Shown here piece after piece: positions 1 to 8,353 of a DNA stretch of 54,323 nt. The first letter of the stretch is position 1; each line of letters starts with the position of its first letter. The notes under the pieces were generated by a model. That model saw only the letters and a list, made by a program, of their open reading frames with translations. It had not been told where the DNA came from and searched no databases. The position numbers and the translations under genes are program-made. The stretch comes from W0P28-013 sp963659365 (GTDB lineage: Bacteria; Bacteroidota; Bacteroidia; Bacteroidales; Paludibacteraceae), in NCBI GenBank assembly GCA_963659365.1, contig CAVKTI010000008.1, positions 1-54,323 of the forward strand, in the 5' to 3' direction.

Positions 1-1
1 T

Positions 2-154
2 GCCGCCAGCGTGCGCTACGACCAAATACGCCCCGACACGCAAGATAATATCAGTGCGTCCCTACGAGCAATGATTATCGAATCATCGAATCATCGAATC
101 ATCAATTGTTTGAGATGTTCTGCTCTTCAACTTTATACACTTTTCACTTTATAG
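2..154 (+). CDS. 3' end of an unidentified gene (partial)
   Basis: Frame 2 is open from the window edge to a TAG at 152-154. Its first 16 codons (ending ...YDQIRPDTQDN) use the GCC/CGC/GAC-rich codons typical of the neighbouring real genes. The later part runs into a copy of the GTGCGTCCCTAC spacer word and an 8-bp tandem repeat (atcgaatc, three times, about 78-101), so the real tail is probably short. The other two frames stop at 46-48 and 69-71. Too little remains to name a product. Confidence 0.3.
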   Translation, partial: AASVRYDQIRPDTQDNISASLRAMIIESSNHRIINCLRCSALQLYTLFTL

Positions 155-311
155 ACTTTCAACTTTCAAACTTTATGAATTTTCGCACTCTCTTGCGACT
201 TGCTACTTACATCTTGCGACTAAAAAATCACAATTTTTGTTCAAAAAAATTTAATTTGCGCAAAGTTTGGCACGAAATTTGTATCTCATTTTGCAAAAAA
301 AAACAAAAACG

Positions 312-926
312 ATGAAAAAAGTAACTAAAACACGCAACCAGATTCTCGCTGTGGCAAGCGAGTTGTTCAAAAACTTCGGCTTCGACAAGACCTCGATCGA
401 CGACATCGCACGCGAAGCACACAAAGCCAAACGGTCGATTTACAACCATTTTGCGAGCAAAGAGGAGTTGTTTGCCATCATCATTGGCAACGAAATTGCA
501 GAGGTGCGCACCTCGCTGCAACCCATACTCGACGACACCGAACGCCCCGCTGTCGACCGCCTGAAAGAGTACATGATTCGGCGTATGGAACTGATTAGCC
601 ACGCCGAAAACTACCAACAGATGATGCGCAACGAAATTGGGCACGCTTTCGACCAGCGGTTCGACAACATACGCCAGTTGTGCCGCGATTTCGACGAGTG
701 GGAACGCACACAGTTCAAACGCATTGCCGCCGATGGGGCTTCCCGCCGTTTTGCACCCGATTTCAACATCGACGCATTTGCCGATATGCTGCTGATGGTG
801 CTGAAAGGCCTCGAAATTTCGTTCTTCGTGCAGAAAAATTATGCGAAATACGCTGCCACATTCAGCACATTTGTGGGCTGCGTGGTCGGAAGCCTTATCG
901 AGCAGAACAAGCAAAAACAACTTTAA
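312..926 (+). CDS. TetR/AcrR family transcriptional regulator
   Basis: A 204-residue one-component repressor. Residues about 8-55 form the TetR helix-turn-helix, with the characteristic run FGFDKTSIDDIAREAHKAK followed by SIYNHFASKEELF. The C-terminal helical part would bind an unknown ligand. I start it at ATG 312 (MKKVTKTRNQ); an upstream in-frame ATG at 267 lies in A/T-rich leader sequence that does not look coding. It sits directly before the lipoprotein, TolC, HlyD and permease genes on the same strand, so it probably regulates that export operon and itself. A 10-bp palindrome TTTGCGCAAA lies in the leader about 50 bases upstream and is a possible operator, unproven. Confidence 0.9.
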   Translation: MKKVTKTRNQILAVASELFKNFGFDKTSIDDIAREAHKAKRSIYNHFASKEELFAIIIGNEIAEVRTSLQPILDDTERPAVDRLKEYMIRRMELISHAENYQQMMRNEIGHAFDQRFDNIRQLCRDFDEWERTQFKRIAADGASRRFAPDFNIDAFADMLLMVLKGLEISFFVQKNYAKYAATFSTFVGCVVGSLIEQNKQKQL

Positions 927-955
927 GAGGAAAACATCAGAAAAGACATCACAAA

Positions 956-1432
956 ATGAAAAAAACAGTGATTTTTGCGGTTGCACTGCTTGGGCTCTGC
1001 TCCTGCAACAAAGCGAAAATTTTTACTGGCGACTACGCCTACAAAACTTCGGGAACGCTCACCATCAGCAGCACCGACACCACAGCCGTGCCATACACAC
1101 TGAAACAGGTTGGACAGTTGAATGTGATCGACCTAAAATCGAGCAAAAAAGATAGCATATTGCTGGTTTTCAACGAGTTGGGCGGCAACATCACCTCTGT
1201 GCGTGCCAAAGTCGATGGCGACTCGCTGCGACTTGTGCCATACACCAAAACTATATCGCTGCAAACGGGCTTGCTGCAATCGGTTAGCGGCGAAATAAAA
1301 GTGAGCGGACGCGGTGTGCGTTACGACGACATCATCATGCTCGACGAGGTGTACGACGGCGAACTGACGAGCGACACAACCACCATAAAAATATACGGAA
1401 GCCACATAGCCACAGTAGCCAACCGCAACTAA
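956..1432 (+). CDS. Small putative lipoprotein of an efflux operon
   Basis: 158 residues starting MKKTVIFAVALLGLCSCNKA: a short basic start, a hydrophobic stretch and a Cys near residue 17 that fits a relaxed lipobox (LCSC). After the signal the protein is rich in Thr, Ser and Asp and predicted beta strands (TLTISSTDTTAVPYTL; GELTSDTTTIKIYG). I do not recognise a family. It lies 29 bases after the tetR stop and 12 bases before the TolC-like gene, so it is probably co-transcribed. An accessory envelope role is inference only. ATG 956 was chosen because the longer reading frame upstream overlaps tetR in another frame. Confidence 0.7.
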   Translation: MKKTVIFAVALLGLCSCNKAKIFTGDYAYKTSGTLTISSTDTTAVPYTLKQVGQLNVIDLKSSKKDSILLVFNELGGNITSVRAKVDGDSLRLVPYTKTISLQTGLLQSVSGEIKVSGRGVRYDDIIMLDEVYDGELTSDTTTIKIYGSHIATVANRN

Positions 1433-1444
1433 TCGGGCAGAACG

Positions 1445-2785
1445 ATGAAACGAATCGGAATACTCTTAATTTGCGGCTACTGTGCCGTCGCGCTGGCTGC
1501 GCAACCAAAGACGGTGGACGACTGCATTGCGCTGGCTACCGAACACAGCACATCGCTCAAGGTGGCCGACGAAACGGTGCGGATAGCGCAAAACACACGC
1601 AGCCAAACCATCAGCAACTATTTTCCGCATATCGGCGTGGTGGGTTCGTACCAATGGAACCAAAAGAACCTTGAACTTATCGATTACGGCAGCATGATGT
1701 ATGGTATGCTCATTCCTGCCGAAATTCGCCACCTGACACGCATCGATATTCAGAATGTGATGGTGGCCGATGTGGCGTTGGTGCAGCCCGTGTTTCTCGG
1801 TGGAAAACTGATTGCGCTAAACCAGATGGCCAACTACGGACAGACGGTGGCCGAAAACAATGTGAAAGCCATGCGCGACAATGTGAGCCTGCTGACGCAA
1901 GAAAACTACTGGTTGGTGGTGTCGCTGGCGCAAAAACGCGCGCTGGCGCACAGCATGGTGGAACTGCTCGCACAGACGCAAAAAAATGTGAGCCACATGA
2001 TAGACGAAGGCATTGCCACACCGTCGGATCTGCTGAATGTGGAGGTGCGTTTGAACGAAGTGCAACTGGCCGAATCGAAGATAGACCAAGGGCTGACAAT
2101 GGCAAAATTCAACCTGATGCAACTCTGCGGCATCGACCTGAACGACACCATCATACTGGCCGACGAGGCCACCGACACGCTGTCGTTGCAGATAGCCGAC
2201 AACCTGTTTTCGACGCTCGACACTGCTAACATCTACAGCAATCGCACCGACATTGCCAACCTCGAATTAGCAAAGAAAATCACCAAAAAGCAGGAAACGG
2301 TGGTGCGCTCGTCGCTGCTGCCGAATGTGTTGTTCAACGCCAATTACCTTGTATCGAACCCGAATCTGTACAAAGGTTTCGACAATTCGTTTGGCGGAAT
2401 GTTCAATGTGGGCGTTTCGGTTACCGTGCCAATCACTGGCTGGATAGGAGGCAGTTACCGTTTGAACTCGGCCAAAGCCAGCACACACATCAAAGATTTG
2501 GAGATAGAGGCCGCCAAAGACAAGGCGCAGTTGGAACTGAAGCAAGCCACGCTCCAATACACGCAGGCTAATAGCACGCTTGCTGCCGCCACCACAAGCA
2601 AATCGACCGCCGAAGTGAACTTGCGCTCGGCCGAACTGCGGTTCGACGAAGGTTTCAGCAATCCGCTGGCACTGATGGAGGCGCAAACTGCATGGCTCAA
2701 AGCGCAAACCGAATACATCGACGCACAGATAGGCGTGCGCATGGCCGAACTCACCTTGCAAAAAGTGAGCGGACAGGTGAAATAA
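1445..2785 (+). CDS. TolC-family outer membrane efflux protein
   Basis: 446 residues with an N-terminal signal peptide (about residues 1-19, ending ALAAQ). The rest has the alternating helical/coiled-coil and beta pattern of outer membrane efflux proteins: DDCIALATEHS near the start, VVADVALVQPVFLGGK in the first repeat and GVSVTVPITGWIGGSYRLN in the second. It would form the outer-membrane duct for substrates passed on by the HlyD-like adaptor and inner-membrane permeases encoded directly downstream. Length is normal for the family. The substrate cannot be told from sequence. Confidence 0.92.
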   Translation: MKRIGILLICGYCAVALAAQPKTVDDCIALATEHSTSLKVADETVRIAQNTRSQTISNYFPHIGVVGSYQWNQKNLELIDYGSMMYGMLIPAEIRHLTRIDIQNVMVADVALVQPVFLGGKLIALNQMANYGQTVAENNVKAMRDNVSLLTQENYWLVVSLAQKRALAHSMVELLAQTQKNVSHMIDEGIATPSDLLNVEVRLNEVQLAESKIDQGLTMAKFNLMQLCGIDLNDTIILADEATDTLSLQIADNLFSTLDTANIYSNRTDIANLELAKKITKKQETVVRSSLLPNVLFNANYLVSNPNLYKGFDNSFGGMFNVGVSVTVPITGWIGGSYRLNSAKASTHIKDLEIEAAKDKAQLELKQATLQYTQANSTLAAATTSKSTAEVNLRSAELRFDEGFSNPLALMEAQTAWLKAQTEYIDAQIGVRMAELTLQKVSGQVK

Positions 2786-2820
2786 ACTGATTTTTAACGG
2801 AATAAAATAGAAACAAGAAT

Positions 2821-3861
2821 ATGAGCGAAGAGGTAAACAACAGAAAAGAGAAAGATGTTTTGGCATCGAAAAAGAAGATCGCGCTGAACAACATCATCAT
2901 CGCTTTTTGTGCGATGGTGGGCATCATTGTGCTGGTGGCTGTGGCGGGATTTTTCATTTTGCAGCCCGAAGACGAAATCATCATGGGGCAAGCCGAAGCC
3001 GAAGAGTTGCGCATATCGGGCAAAGTGCCGGGGCGCATCGTCAAATACAATGTCGAAGTGGGCGACCAAGTGCATGTGGGCGACACCTTGGTGCTGATTC
3101 CAAGTCCCGAAGTGGCCGCCAAACTGGAGCAGGCCGAAGCCTTGCGCCAAGCCGCCTCGGCGCAGCGCGAGCGTGCCGAAAAAGGTGCGTCGAACAACAC
3201 AGTGCAGACCACTTACGAACTTTGGCAAAAGGCCAAAGCCAACCGCGAATTGGCCGAAAAAACTTGCGCGCGCATACAAAAACTCTACAAAGAGGGCGTG
3301 GTGTCGGCGCAACGCCGCGACGAAGCCGAAGCCACATTGCGCTCGATGAAAGCCTCGGAGCAGACCGCCTACACGCAGTATAAGCGCAGCAAAGAGACCA
3401 TTTCCGACGAAAATCAAGCCATTTTCGATGCCTTTGTGAACTATTCGCTCGGTACGTTGGCCGAAGTGCATTCGTACGAAAAAGAGGGCGCACTGATTTC
3501 GCCCACCAACGGCGAAGTTTCGGAGATTTTCCCCAAAGTCGGCGAACTGGTAGGGCAGGGCGCACCCATCATGAACATCGTCAATTTGGACAATATGAGC
3601 GTGATTTTCAATGTGCGCGAAGATTTGTTGCCGCAATTCAAAATGGGCGACACCATCAGCGCATTTGTGCCTGCGCTCGCCAACGACACCATCGCCCTGC
3701 GCATCACGCACCTAAAAGATATGGGCACTTACGCCGTTTGGAAAGCGACAAAAGCCACTGGCCAATACGACATCAAAACATTCGAGGTGCGCACGCATCC
3801 TGTGGAAAAAGTGGAGGGATTGCGCCCGGGCATGAGCGTCATTCTCAAACTCGAAAATTGA
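2821..3861 (+). CDS. HlyD/EmrA-like periplasmic adaptor (membrane fusion protein)
   Basis: 346 residues. A cytoplasmic N-terminus of about 22 residues is followed by one membrane span (about residues 24-48, IIIAFCAMVGIIVLVAVAGFF). A lipoyl-like half comes next (SGKVPGRIVKYNVEVGDQVHVGDTLV), then a coiled-coil hairpin of Ala/Glu/Lys-rich helices (about 95-190), the second lipoyl half (GALISPTNGEVSEIFPKVGELV) and a beta-barrel end. This layout is that of adaptors linking an inner-membrane transporter to TolC. It lies 35 bases after the TolC gene and 13 bases before the first permease, clearly one operon. Confidence 0.92.
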   Translation: MSEEVNNRKEKDVLASKKKIALNNIIIAFCAMVGIIVLVAVAGFFILQPEDEIIMGQAEAEELRISGKVPGRIVKYNVEVGDQVHVGDTLVLIPSPEVAAKLEQAEALRQAASAQRERAEKGASNNTVQTTYELWQKAKANRELAEKTCARIQKLYKEGVVSAQRRDEAEATLRSMKASEQTAYTQYKRSKETISDENQAIFDAFVNYSLGTLAEVHSYEKEGALISPTNGEVSEIFPKVGELVGQGAPIMNIVNLDNMSVIFNVREDLLPQFKMGDTISAFVPALANDTIALRITHLKDMGTYAVWKATKATGQYDIKTFEVRTHPVEKVEGLRPGMSVILKLEN

Positions 3862-3874
3862 TATTAAGGGTAGA

Positions 3875-5053
3875 ATGTCGCTGAAAGTTACAGCCAAACG
3901 CCTGCTTGCCATCAATAAGCGTGAGTGGCAGCGCATTGCTACGCGACCGATTTATGCTTTTGGCATATTTTTCGCGCCGATAATCACTGCGCTTGTCATG
4001 CTGTCGCTGATGCGCTGCGGCCTGCCCACCGACCTGCCCGCTGGCGTTGTCGATTTGGACAACACCGCCACATCGCGCACGCTGATACGCCAACTCAACA
4101 GTTTTCAGCAGACAGGCATTGTGATGCAGACCAAAAGTTTCACCGAGGCACGGCGCGCCATGCAAGAGGGCAAAATTTTCGGATTTTTCTACATTCCCGA
4201 AGGCTTCACCGCCGATGCCACCGCTGGTCGCCAACCGAAAATATCGTTCTACACCACGAGTTCGTTCATGATTGGCGGCTCGCTGCTGTTCAAGGATATG
4301 GAAACGATTTCGGTGCTGGCAGGCAAAGCCGTGTCGCTGCAAACAGGGCTGGCCTACGGACAAACCGAAGATGCCATCATGGCACGCATACAGCCGATAG
4401 CCGTACACACGCATGCGCTCGGCAATCCGTGGCTCAACTATTCGGTCTATCTGAACAACTGTTTTCTGCCCGGCATGATGCAACTGCTCATCTTTATGAT
4501 AACGGTCTATTCCATCGGCATCGAGATAAAAGAAGGCACTTCGCGCCAATGGTTGAGCCGTGGCGGTAACTCACTGACAGTAAGTCTATTAGGAAAACTT
4601 TTGCCGCAAACATTTTTGTGGTGCATCACTGGTTTGCTGATGTTGTCGCTGCTCTATGGTTACGGCCATTTTCCGCTGCTTTCGGGCTGGGGGCCGATGC
4701 TCGGAGCGATGTTTTGCCTTATCATCGCCTCGCAAGCCGTGGGTGTGTTCATGATTAGCATTCTGCCGACGCTGCGCATGGGATTGAGTTTTGCGAGTCT
4801 GTTTGGTATGCTGTCGTTTTCGGTGTGCGGATTTTCGTTCCCAGTGCAAGCCATGTACGGCGCTATACACGCCTTGGCTTACCTATTCCCGATGCGGCAT
4901 TATTTCGAAATTTATGTGTCGCAAGCGTTGAACGGCCGCCCGCTGTTCTATTGTTGGTGGAACTATGTGGCGCTGCTCTGTTTTCTGCTGCTGCCCATAC
5001 TGAACGCACGCAATCTGAAACGCGAACTGCTGCACTTCAAATATATTCCGTAA
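3875..5053 (+). CDS. ABC-2 type transporter permease
   Basis: 392 residues. One N-terminal membrane span (about 22-42) is followed by a large extracytoplasmic domain (about 43-200). A block of five or six membrane helices follows (from about IFMITVYSIGIEIKEGTSRQW to the C-terminus). This is the YhhJ/ABC2_membrane_3 arrangement. GIEIKEGTSRQWL matches the family's conserved cytoplasmic E-G-T segment. It acts with the adjacent second permease, 4 bases downstream. No ATP-binding subunit is encoded in this operon within the window, so the ATPase must come from elsewhere or the pair works differently. Confidence 0.9.
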   Translation: MSLKVTAKRLLAINKREWQRIATRPIYAFGIFFAPIITALVMLSLMRCGLPTDLPAGVVDLDNTATSRTLIRQLNSFQQTGIVMQTKSFTEARRAMQEGKIFGFFYIPEGFTADATAGRQPKISFYTTSSFMIGGSLLFKDMETISVLAGKAVSLQTGLAYGQTEDAIMARIQPIAVHTHALGNPWLNYSVYLNNCFLPGMMQLLIFMITVYSIGIEIKEGTSRQWLSRGGNSLTVSLLGKLLPQTFLWCITGLLMLSLLYGYGHFPLLSGWGPMLGAMFCLIIASQAVGVFMISILPTLRMGLSFASLFGMLSFSVCGFSFPVQAMYGAIHALAYLFPMRHYFEIYVSQALNGRPLFYCWWNYVALLCFLLLPILNARNLKRELLHFKYIP

Positions 5054-5057
5054 CGCC

Positions 5058-6344
5058 ATGAACAATCCATACAGTCTGAAACAGCGCATACGCGAGGGCT
5101 TCAAAGGCACTTTTTATGTCTGGCGGCAGGAACTGAATTTCATTTGCAAAGATTCGGTGGTGGTGCTGTTTTTCTTTGTCGTGCCATTGGCCTATCCTGT
5201 CATCTACACGCTCATCTACAACACCGAGCGTGCCAGCGACGCGCCATTGGTAGTTATCGACGATTCGCACAGCGCATTGAGCCGCGAATTTATACGCCGT
5301 GTCGATGCAAGTCCCGAAGTGAAAGTGGTGGCGCACTGTCCCGATATGCCGCACGCACAAGAGTGGCTCGACAAGCAGTACGCTTACGGCATTCTCTACA
5401 TTCCGCGCGATTTTAGCGAGGCAATACACAGGAACAAACAGGCGCATGTGAGTCTCTATTGCGATATGAGCAGCCTGCTTTTCTACAAAGCGTTTGTGCT
5501 GACTGCCACCGATGTGTCGCTCGATATGGGCGCAGAGTTGCAGATGGAACACGAAAAACACGCCACGCGCCAGCAAGACGATGTGGCGGTTGCGCCTGTC
5601 GAGTCGGAGGCCATTGCGCTCTACAATCCGCAGTCGGGATTTGCCAGTTTTCTTATTCCTGCGGTGCTGATGTTGCTCATACAACAAACACTGCTCATCG
5701 GCATCTGTATGTTGGCAGGCACGGCGCGCGAGCGCAACCAGTTCGACACGCTGATTCCTGTGGCGCAGCACTACAACGGCGTTCTCCGCATTGTGTTCGG
5801 TAAATCGCTGCTCTATTTCATGCTCTACACACTGGCATCGTTCTGGCTGTTGTTGGTCATGCCAAAACTCTTTTCACTGCCGCGCCTTTCCGACCCGATA
5901 GACCTGCTGCTGTTTGGTTTGCCCTACATTTTGGCGTGCATATTTTTTGCCATCACGCTGTCGTGCTTTGTCAAAGACCGCGAAAGCCCGATGATACTTC
6001 TCGTTTTCACATCGGTCATATTCGTATTTCTTTCGGGCGTGTCGTGGCCAACCGTTGCCATGCCCGATTTCTGGCGCTATTTTTCGTACCTCATTCCATC
6101 GACACACGGTGTGCAGGGCTTTGTGAAGATGAACAGCATGGGCGCAACACTGCAACAGATTCAGTTCGAATACCGCGCTCTTTGGTTGCAAGTTGGGTTT
6201 TACTTTGTTACCGCTGTGCTCTGCTACCAGATGCGATTCAGGCAAACACGCGCGCGCCATCGGCACAAACGCAGAAGCAGAATTCAAGCGCGCCTTGCAG
6301 AACTGCAACGCATAACCGCAAACATCAAAAATCGAGAAAAATGA
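5058..6344 (+). CDS. ABC-2 type transporter permease, second subunit
   Basis: 428 residues with the same architecture as its neighbour: a first span (about 33-53, VVVLFFFVVPLAYPVIYTLI), an extracytoplasmic domain, then membrane helices from about residue 193 and the family segment MLAGTARERNQFDTLIPVA. The C-terminal tail is very basic (RQTRARHRHKRRSRIQ), probably cytoplasmic. It is likely the heterodimer partner of the preceding permease. Its TGA overlaps the ATG of the cupin gene (ATGA), which indicates translational coupling. Confidence 0.9.
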   Translation: MNNPYSLKQRIREGFKGTFYVWRQELNFICKDSVVVLFFFVVPLAYPVIYTLIYNTERASDAPLVVIDDSHSALSREFIRRVDASPEVKVVAHCPDMPHAQEWLDKQYAYGILYIPRDFSEAIHRNKQAHVSLYCDMSSLLFYKAFVLTATDVSLDMGAELQMEHEKHATRQQDDVAVAPVESEAIALYNPQSGFASFLIPAVLMLLIQQTLLIGICMLAGTARERNQFDTLIPVAQHYNGVLRIVFGKSLLYFMLYTLASFWLLLVMPKLFSLPRLSDPIDLLLFGLPYILACIFFAITLSCFVKDRESPMILLVFTSVIFVFLSGVSWPTVAMPDFWRYFSYLIPSTHGVQGFVKMNSMGATLQQIQFEYRALWLQVGFYFVTAVLCYQMRFRQTRARHRHKRRSRIQARLAELQRITANIKNREK

Positions 6345-6664
6345 TCATCAATTTCGACAAAATCGAGGAGCAGATTATGCCCAATTTCAAGGGCGGCGAC
6401 AAAGAGGTCGGTCTGCGCATATTCGACGACCCGCAGAACCGCATCATGCGCGGACGGCTCACACGCGGCGCATCAATCGGACTGCACACGCACGATACCA
6501 ACTGCGAAATCATTTTCGTAACGCGCGGCAGCGGGCATGTCATCGACGACGGCGAGCGTTTGCCGTTGACCGCTGGCGACTGCCACTACTGCCCACAAGG
6601 CCACACACACAGCCTGATAAACGACGCCAGCGACACACTGGAATTTTTTGCAGTAGTGCATTAG
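6341..6664 (+). CDS. Small single-domain cupin protein
   Basis: 107 residues forming one cupin barrel. Motif 1 is seen as GLHTHDTNCEIIFVTRGSG (HxH and Glu ligands). Motif 2 is seen as GDCHYCPQGHTHSLIN (the PxGxxHxxxN pattern). All four expected metal ligands are present, so it probably binds a divalent metal. The substrate is unknown. It overlaps the permease stop by ATGA and is the last gene of the efflux operon. The stop codon TAG lies inside a hairpin (6661-6684) that probably ends transcription. Confidence 0.85.
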   Translation: MIINFDKIEEQIMPNFKGGDKEVGLRIFDDPQNRIMRGRLTRGASIGLHTHDTNCEIIFVTRGSGHVIDDGERLPLTAGDCHYCPQGHTHSLINDASDTLEFFAVVH

Positions 6665-6684
6665 AAAGTCGGGAGACTTTCTAA
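6661..6684 (+). terminator. Hairpin overlapping the cupin stop codon
   Basis: A perfect 10-bp inverted repeat, TTAGAAAGTC-GGGA-GACTTTCTAA, followed by ATTTCAAATTTC. The TAG stop (6662-6664) is part of the left arm. It fits an intrinsic terminator of the efflux operon, though the following tract is A/T-mixed rather than pure T. Confidence 0.6.
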
Positions 6685-6740
6685 TTTCAAATTTCAAATT
6701 GTCGGATTAGACAAATAAACATAGAAACTTAAAAACTTAG

Positions 6741-6773
6741 AAACAAAAATTGCGCCAGCAATTTTGAGAAACC
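6741..6773. repeat. Family A dispersed palindrome, copy 1
   Basis: AAACAAAAATTGC-GCCA-GCAATTTTGAGAAACC. Copies elsewhere in the window are at 10228-10260, 23103-23135, 32300-32332, 43825-43857, 48089-48120 and 54046-54078, in either orientation. The inner arms AAAATTGC/GCAATTTT form a hairpin, while the loop varies between copies. Confidence 0.85.
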
Positions 6774-6848
6774 ACTTTATACACTTTCAACTTTATAGAC
6801 TTTATACACTTTCAACTTTATAGACTTTATACACTTTCAACTTTACAA
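6774..6848. repeat. Three tandem copies of a 25-bp word
   Basis: Unit actttatacactttcaactttatag repeated at 6774-6798, 6799-6823 and, with its last bases changed, 6824-6848. It ends 7 bases before the ATG of the glycosyltransferase at 6856, so it forms the immediate 5' region of that gene. Relatives of the word appear upstream of other genes here. There are no spacers, so it is not a CRISPR array. Confidence 0.9.
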
Positions 6849-6855
6849 ACTTTTT

Positions 6856-8043
6856 ATGAAAATCCTATTAGTTATCGACCAGTTCGATGCCGACAACAAC
6901 GGCACTACCATATCGGCAAAGCGTTTTGCGAATGTGTTGCGCAACCACGGCCACGAGGTGCGCGTGATAACCACTGGTTCCGAGAGCGACGACAAATACA
7001 TTGTGCGCGAATTTCACCTGCCGCTGTTCGATAGCCTCGTCAAATCGCAAGGTATGGCGTTTGCCGAACCCAACAAAGCCAAACTGACCGAAGCCATTGA
7101 ATGGGCTGATGTGGTGCATTTTATGATGCCTTTTGCGCTCTCGATTGTCGGCTTGAAAGTGGCAGAAACGCTAAATGTGCCACACACGGCGGCCTTTCAT
7201 GTGCAGCCCGAAAATATCACTTCGTCGGCAGGCATGAAAAACTGGAAACTGGTGAACAAATCGCTCTACATGATGGCGCGCGACATCTTCTACAACAAAT
7301 TCACGCACATACATTGCCCCAGCCAATTCATTGCTAATCAACTGAAAAAGAACGGTTACACGGCGCAACTGCATGTGATTTCGAACGGCGTAGAACCCGA
7401 TTTTGTCTATCGAAAAAAGGAGAAAATGCCCGAATTTGCAGGTAAAATTTTGATAATGATGATTGGGCGTCTGTCGGCCGAAAAACGCCAAGATGTCATC
7501 ATCAAAGCCGTCAAAAAGTCGAAATACGCCGACCGCATACAACTGGTTTTTGCGGGGCAAGGTCCCAAACGCGAAGAACTCGAACAGATGGGGCGAACGC
7601 TCAAAAATCCGCCCATTTTCCGCTTCTTCTCCAAACCCGAACTGCTCGATATGCTGGCCATGACCGACCTTTATGTGCACGCTGCCGACATCGAAATCGA
7701 GGCCATCTCGTGCATCGAAGCCTTTTCGAACGGTCTTGTGCCGATTATCGCCAACAGCAGCCGCTCGGCCACGCCGCAGTTTGCGCTCGACAAACGCAGC
7801 CTGTTTGTGCCTGGCAATGCCACCGATTTGGCGCAAACCATCGACTACTGGCTCGACAACCCCGACGAGCGCGAACGCATGGAACACAAATACAGCGAAC
7901 ACGGCCGCCAGTTCGGCATCGAACAGAGTGTGTGTGCCATCGAAAAAATGTTCCAAATGGCCATCGACGAAAACGCCGTCAAACCGCGCCACCGCTCCAT
8001 CGAAGAGAAAATCCAAGAGATACTTGGCCGAATAATGGAGTAG
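6856..8043 (+). CDS. GT-B glycosyltransferase, family 4-like
   Basis: 395 residues. The N-terminal Rossmann half starts MKILLVIDQFDADNNGTT. The C-terminal half carries the nucleotide-sugar-binding pattern: GKILIMMIGRLSAEKRQDVI (about residue 200) and a loop EIEAISCIEAFSNGLVPIIA with the Glu pair typical of retaining GT4 enzymes. It is probably cytosolic or membrane-peripheral and adds a hexose to a lipid or polysaccharide acceptor, since most relatives in Bacteroidetes act in glycolipid or surface glycan synthesis. No other glycan genes flank it, so the acceptor is unknown. It stands alone between repeat-filled spacers. Confidence 0.9.
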   Translation: MKILLVIDQFDADNNGTTISAKRFANVLRNHGHEVRVITTGSESDDKYIVREFHLPLFDSLVKSQGMAFAEPNKAKLTEAIEWADVVHFMMPFALSIVGLKVAETLNVPHTAAFHVQPENITSSAGMKNWKLVNKSLYMMARDIFYNKFTHIHCPSQFIANQLKKNGYTAQLHVISNGVEPDFVYRKKEKMPEFAGKILIMMIGRLSAEKRQDVIIKAVKKSKYADRIQLVFAGQGPKREELEQMGRTLKNPPIFRFFSKPELLDMLAMTDLYVHAADIEIEAISCIEAFSNGLVPIIANSSRSATPQFALDKRSLFVPGNATDLAQTIDYWLDNPDERERMEHKYSEHGRQFGIEQSVCAIEKMFQMAIDENAVKPRHRSIEEKIQEILGRIME

Positions 8044-8353
8044 CGATAATTAGTCGCAAGATGTGAGTAGCAAGTAGCAAGTCGCAAGAAGAGATTTTAA
8101 GAACATAGAATATAGAGCATAGACAAAATTATTTGAAAATTTGAAAATTGTTTTTTGCCTTGCGGATTCTTATTGATGCGTTAAACTCATCAACTTTTCA
8201 ACTCGTCAACTTATCAACCCAATCTGAAATTTGAAATTCTGAAATTTGAAATTCTGAAATTTGAAATTCTGAAATTTGAAATTCTGAAATTCTATCATTG
8301 CGGCTTGCCGCACCACTCCTCACTCCTCACTTCTCACTACTAACTTCTCACTG
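8044..8353. repeat. Gene-free spacer made of repeat words
   Basis: No gene. From left to right it holds a family E word (agtagcaagtagcaag then agattttaagaacatagaa, about 8054-8125), an A/T-rich stretch, and a 15-bp tandem repeat (gaaatttgaaattct, four copies plus, 8222-8292). The family C hairpin TGCGGC-GCCGCA follows at 8299-8312, then CTCCTCACT words running into the stop of the leftward ygiQ gene. Two genes converge here, and both 3' ends carry their own characteristic module. Confidence 0.85.

Noticed and set aside
6774..6848. Possible CRISPR array (25-bp repeats)
   Set aside because: The copies are directly adjacent with no spacers and there are no cas genes; it is a simple tandem word. 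The same holds for 8222-8292.
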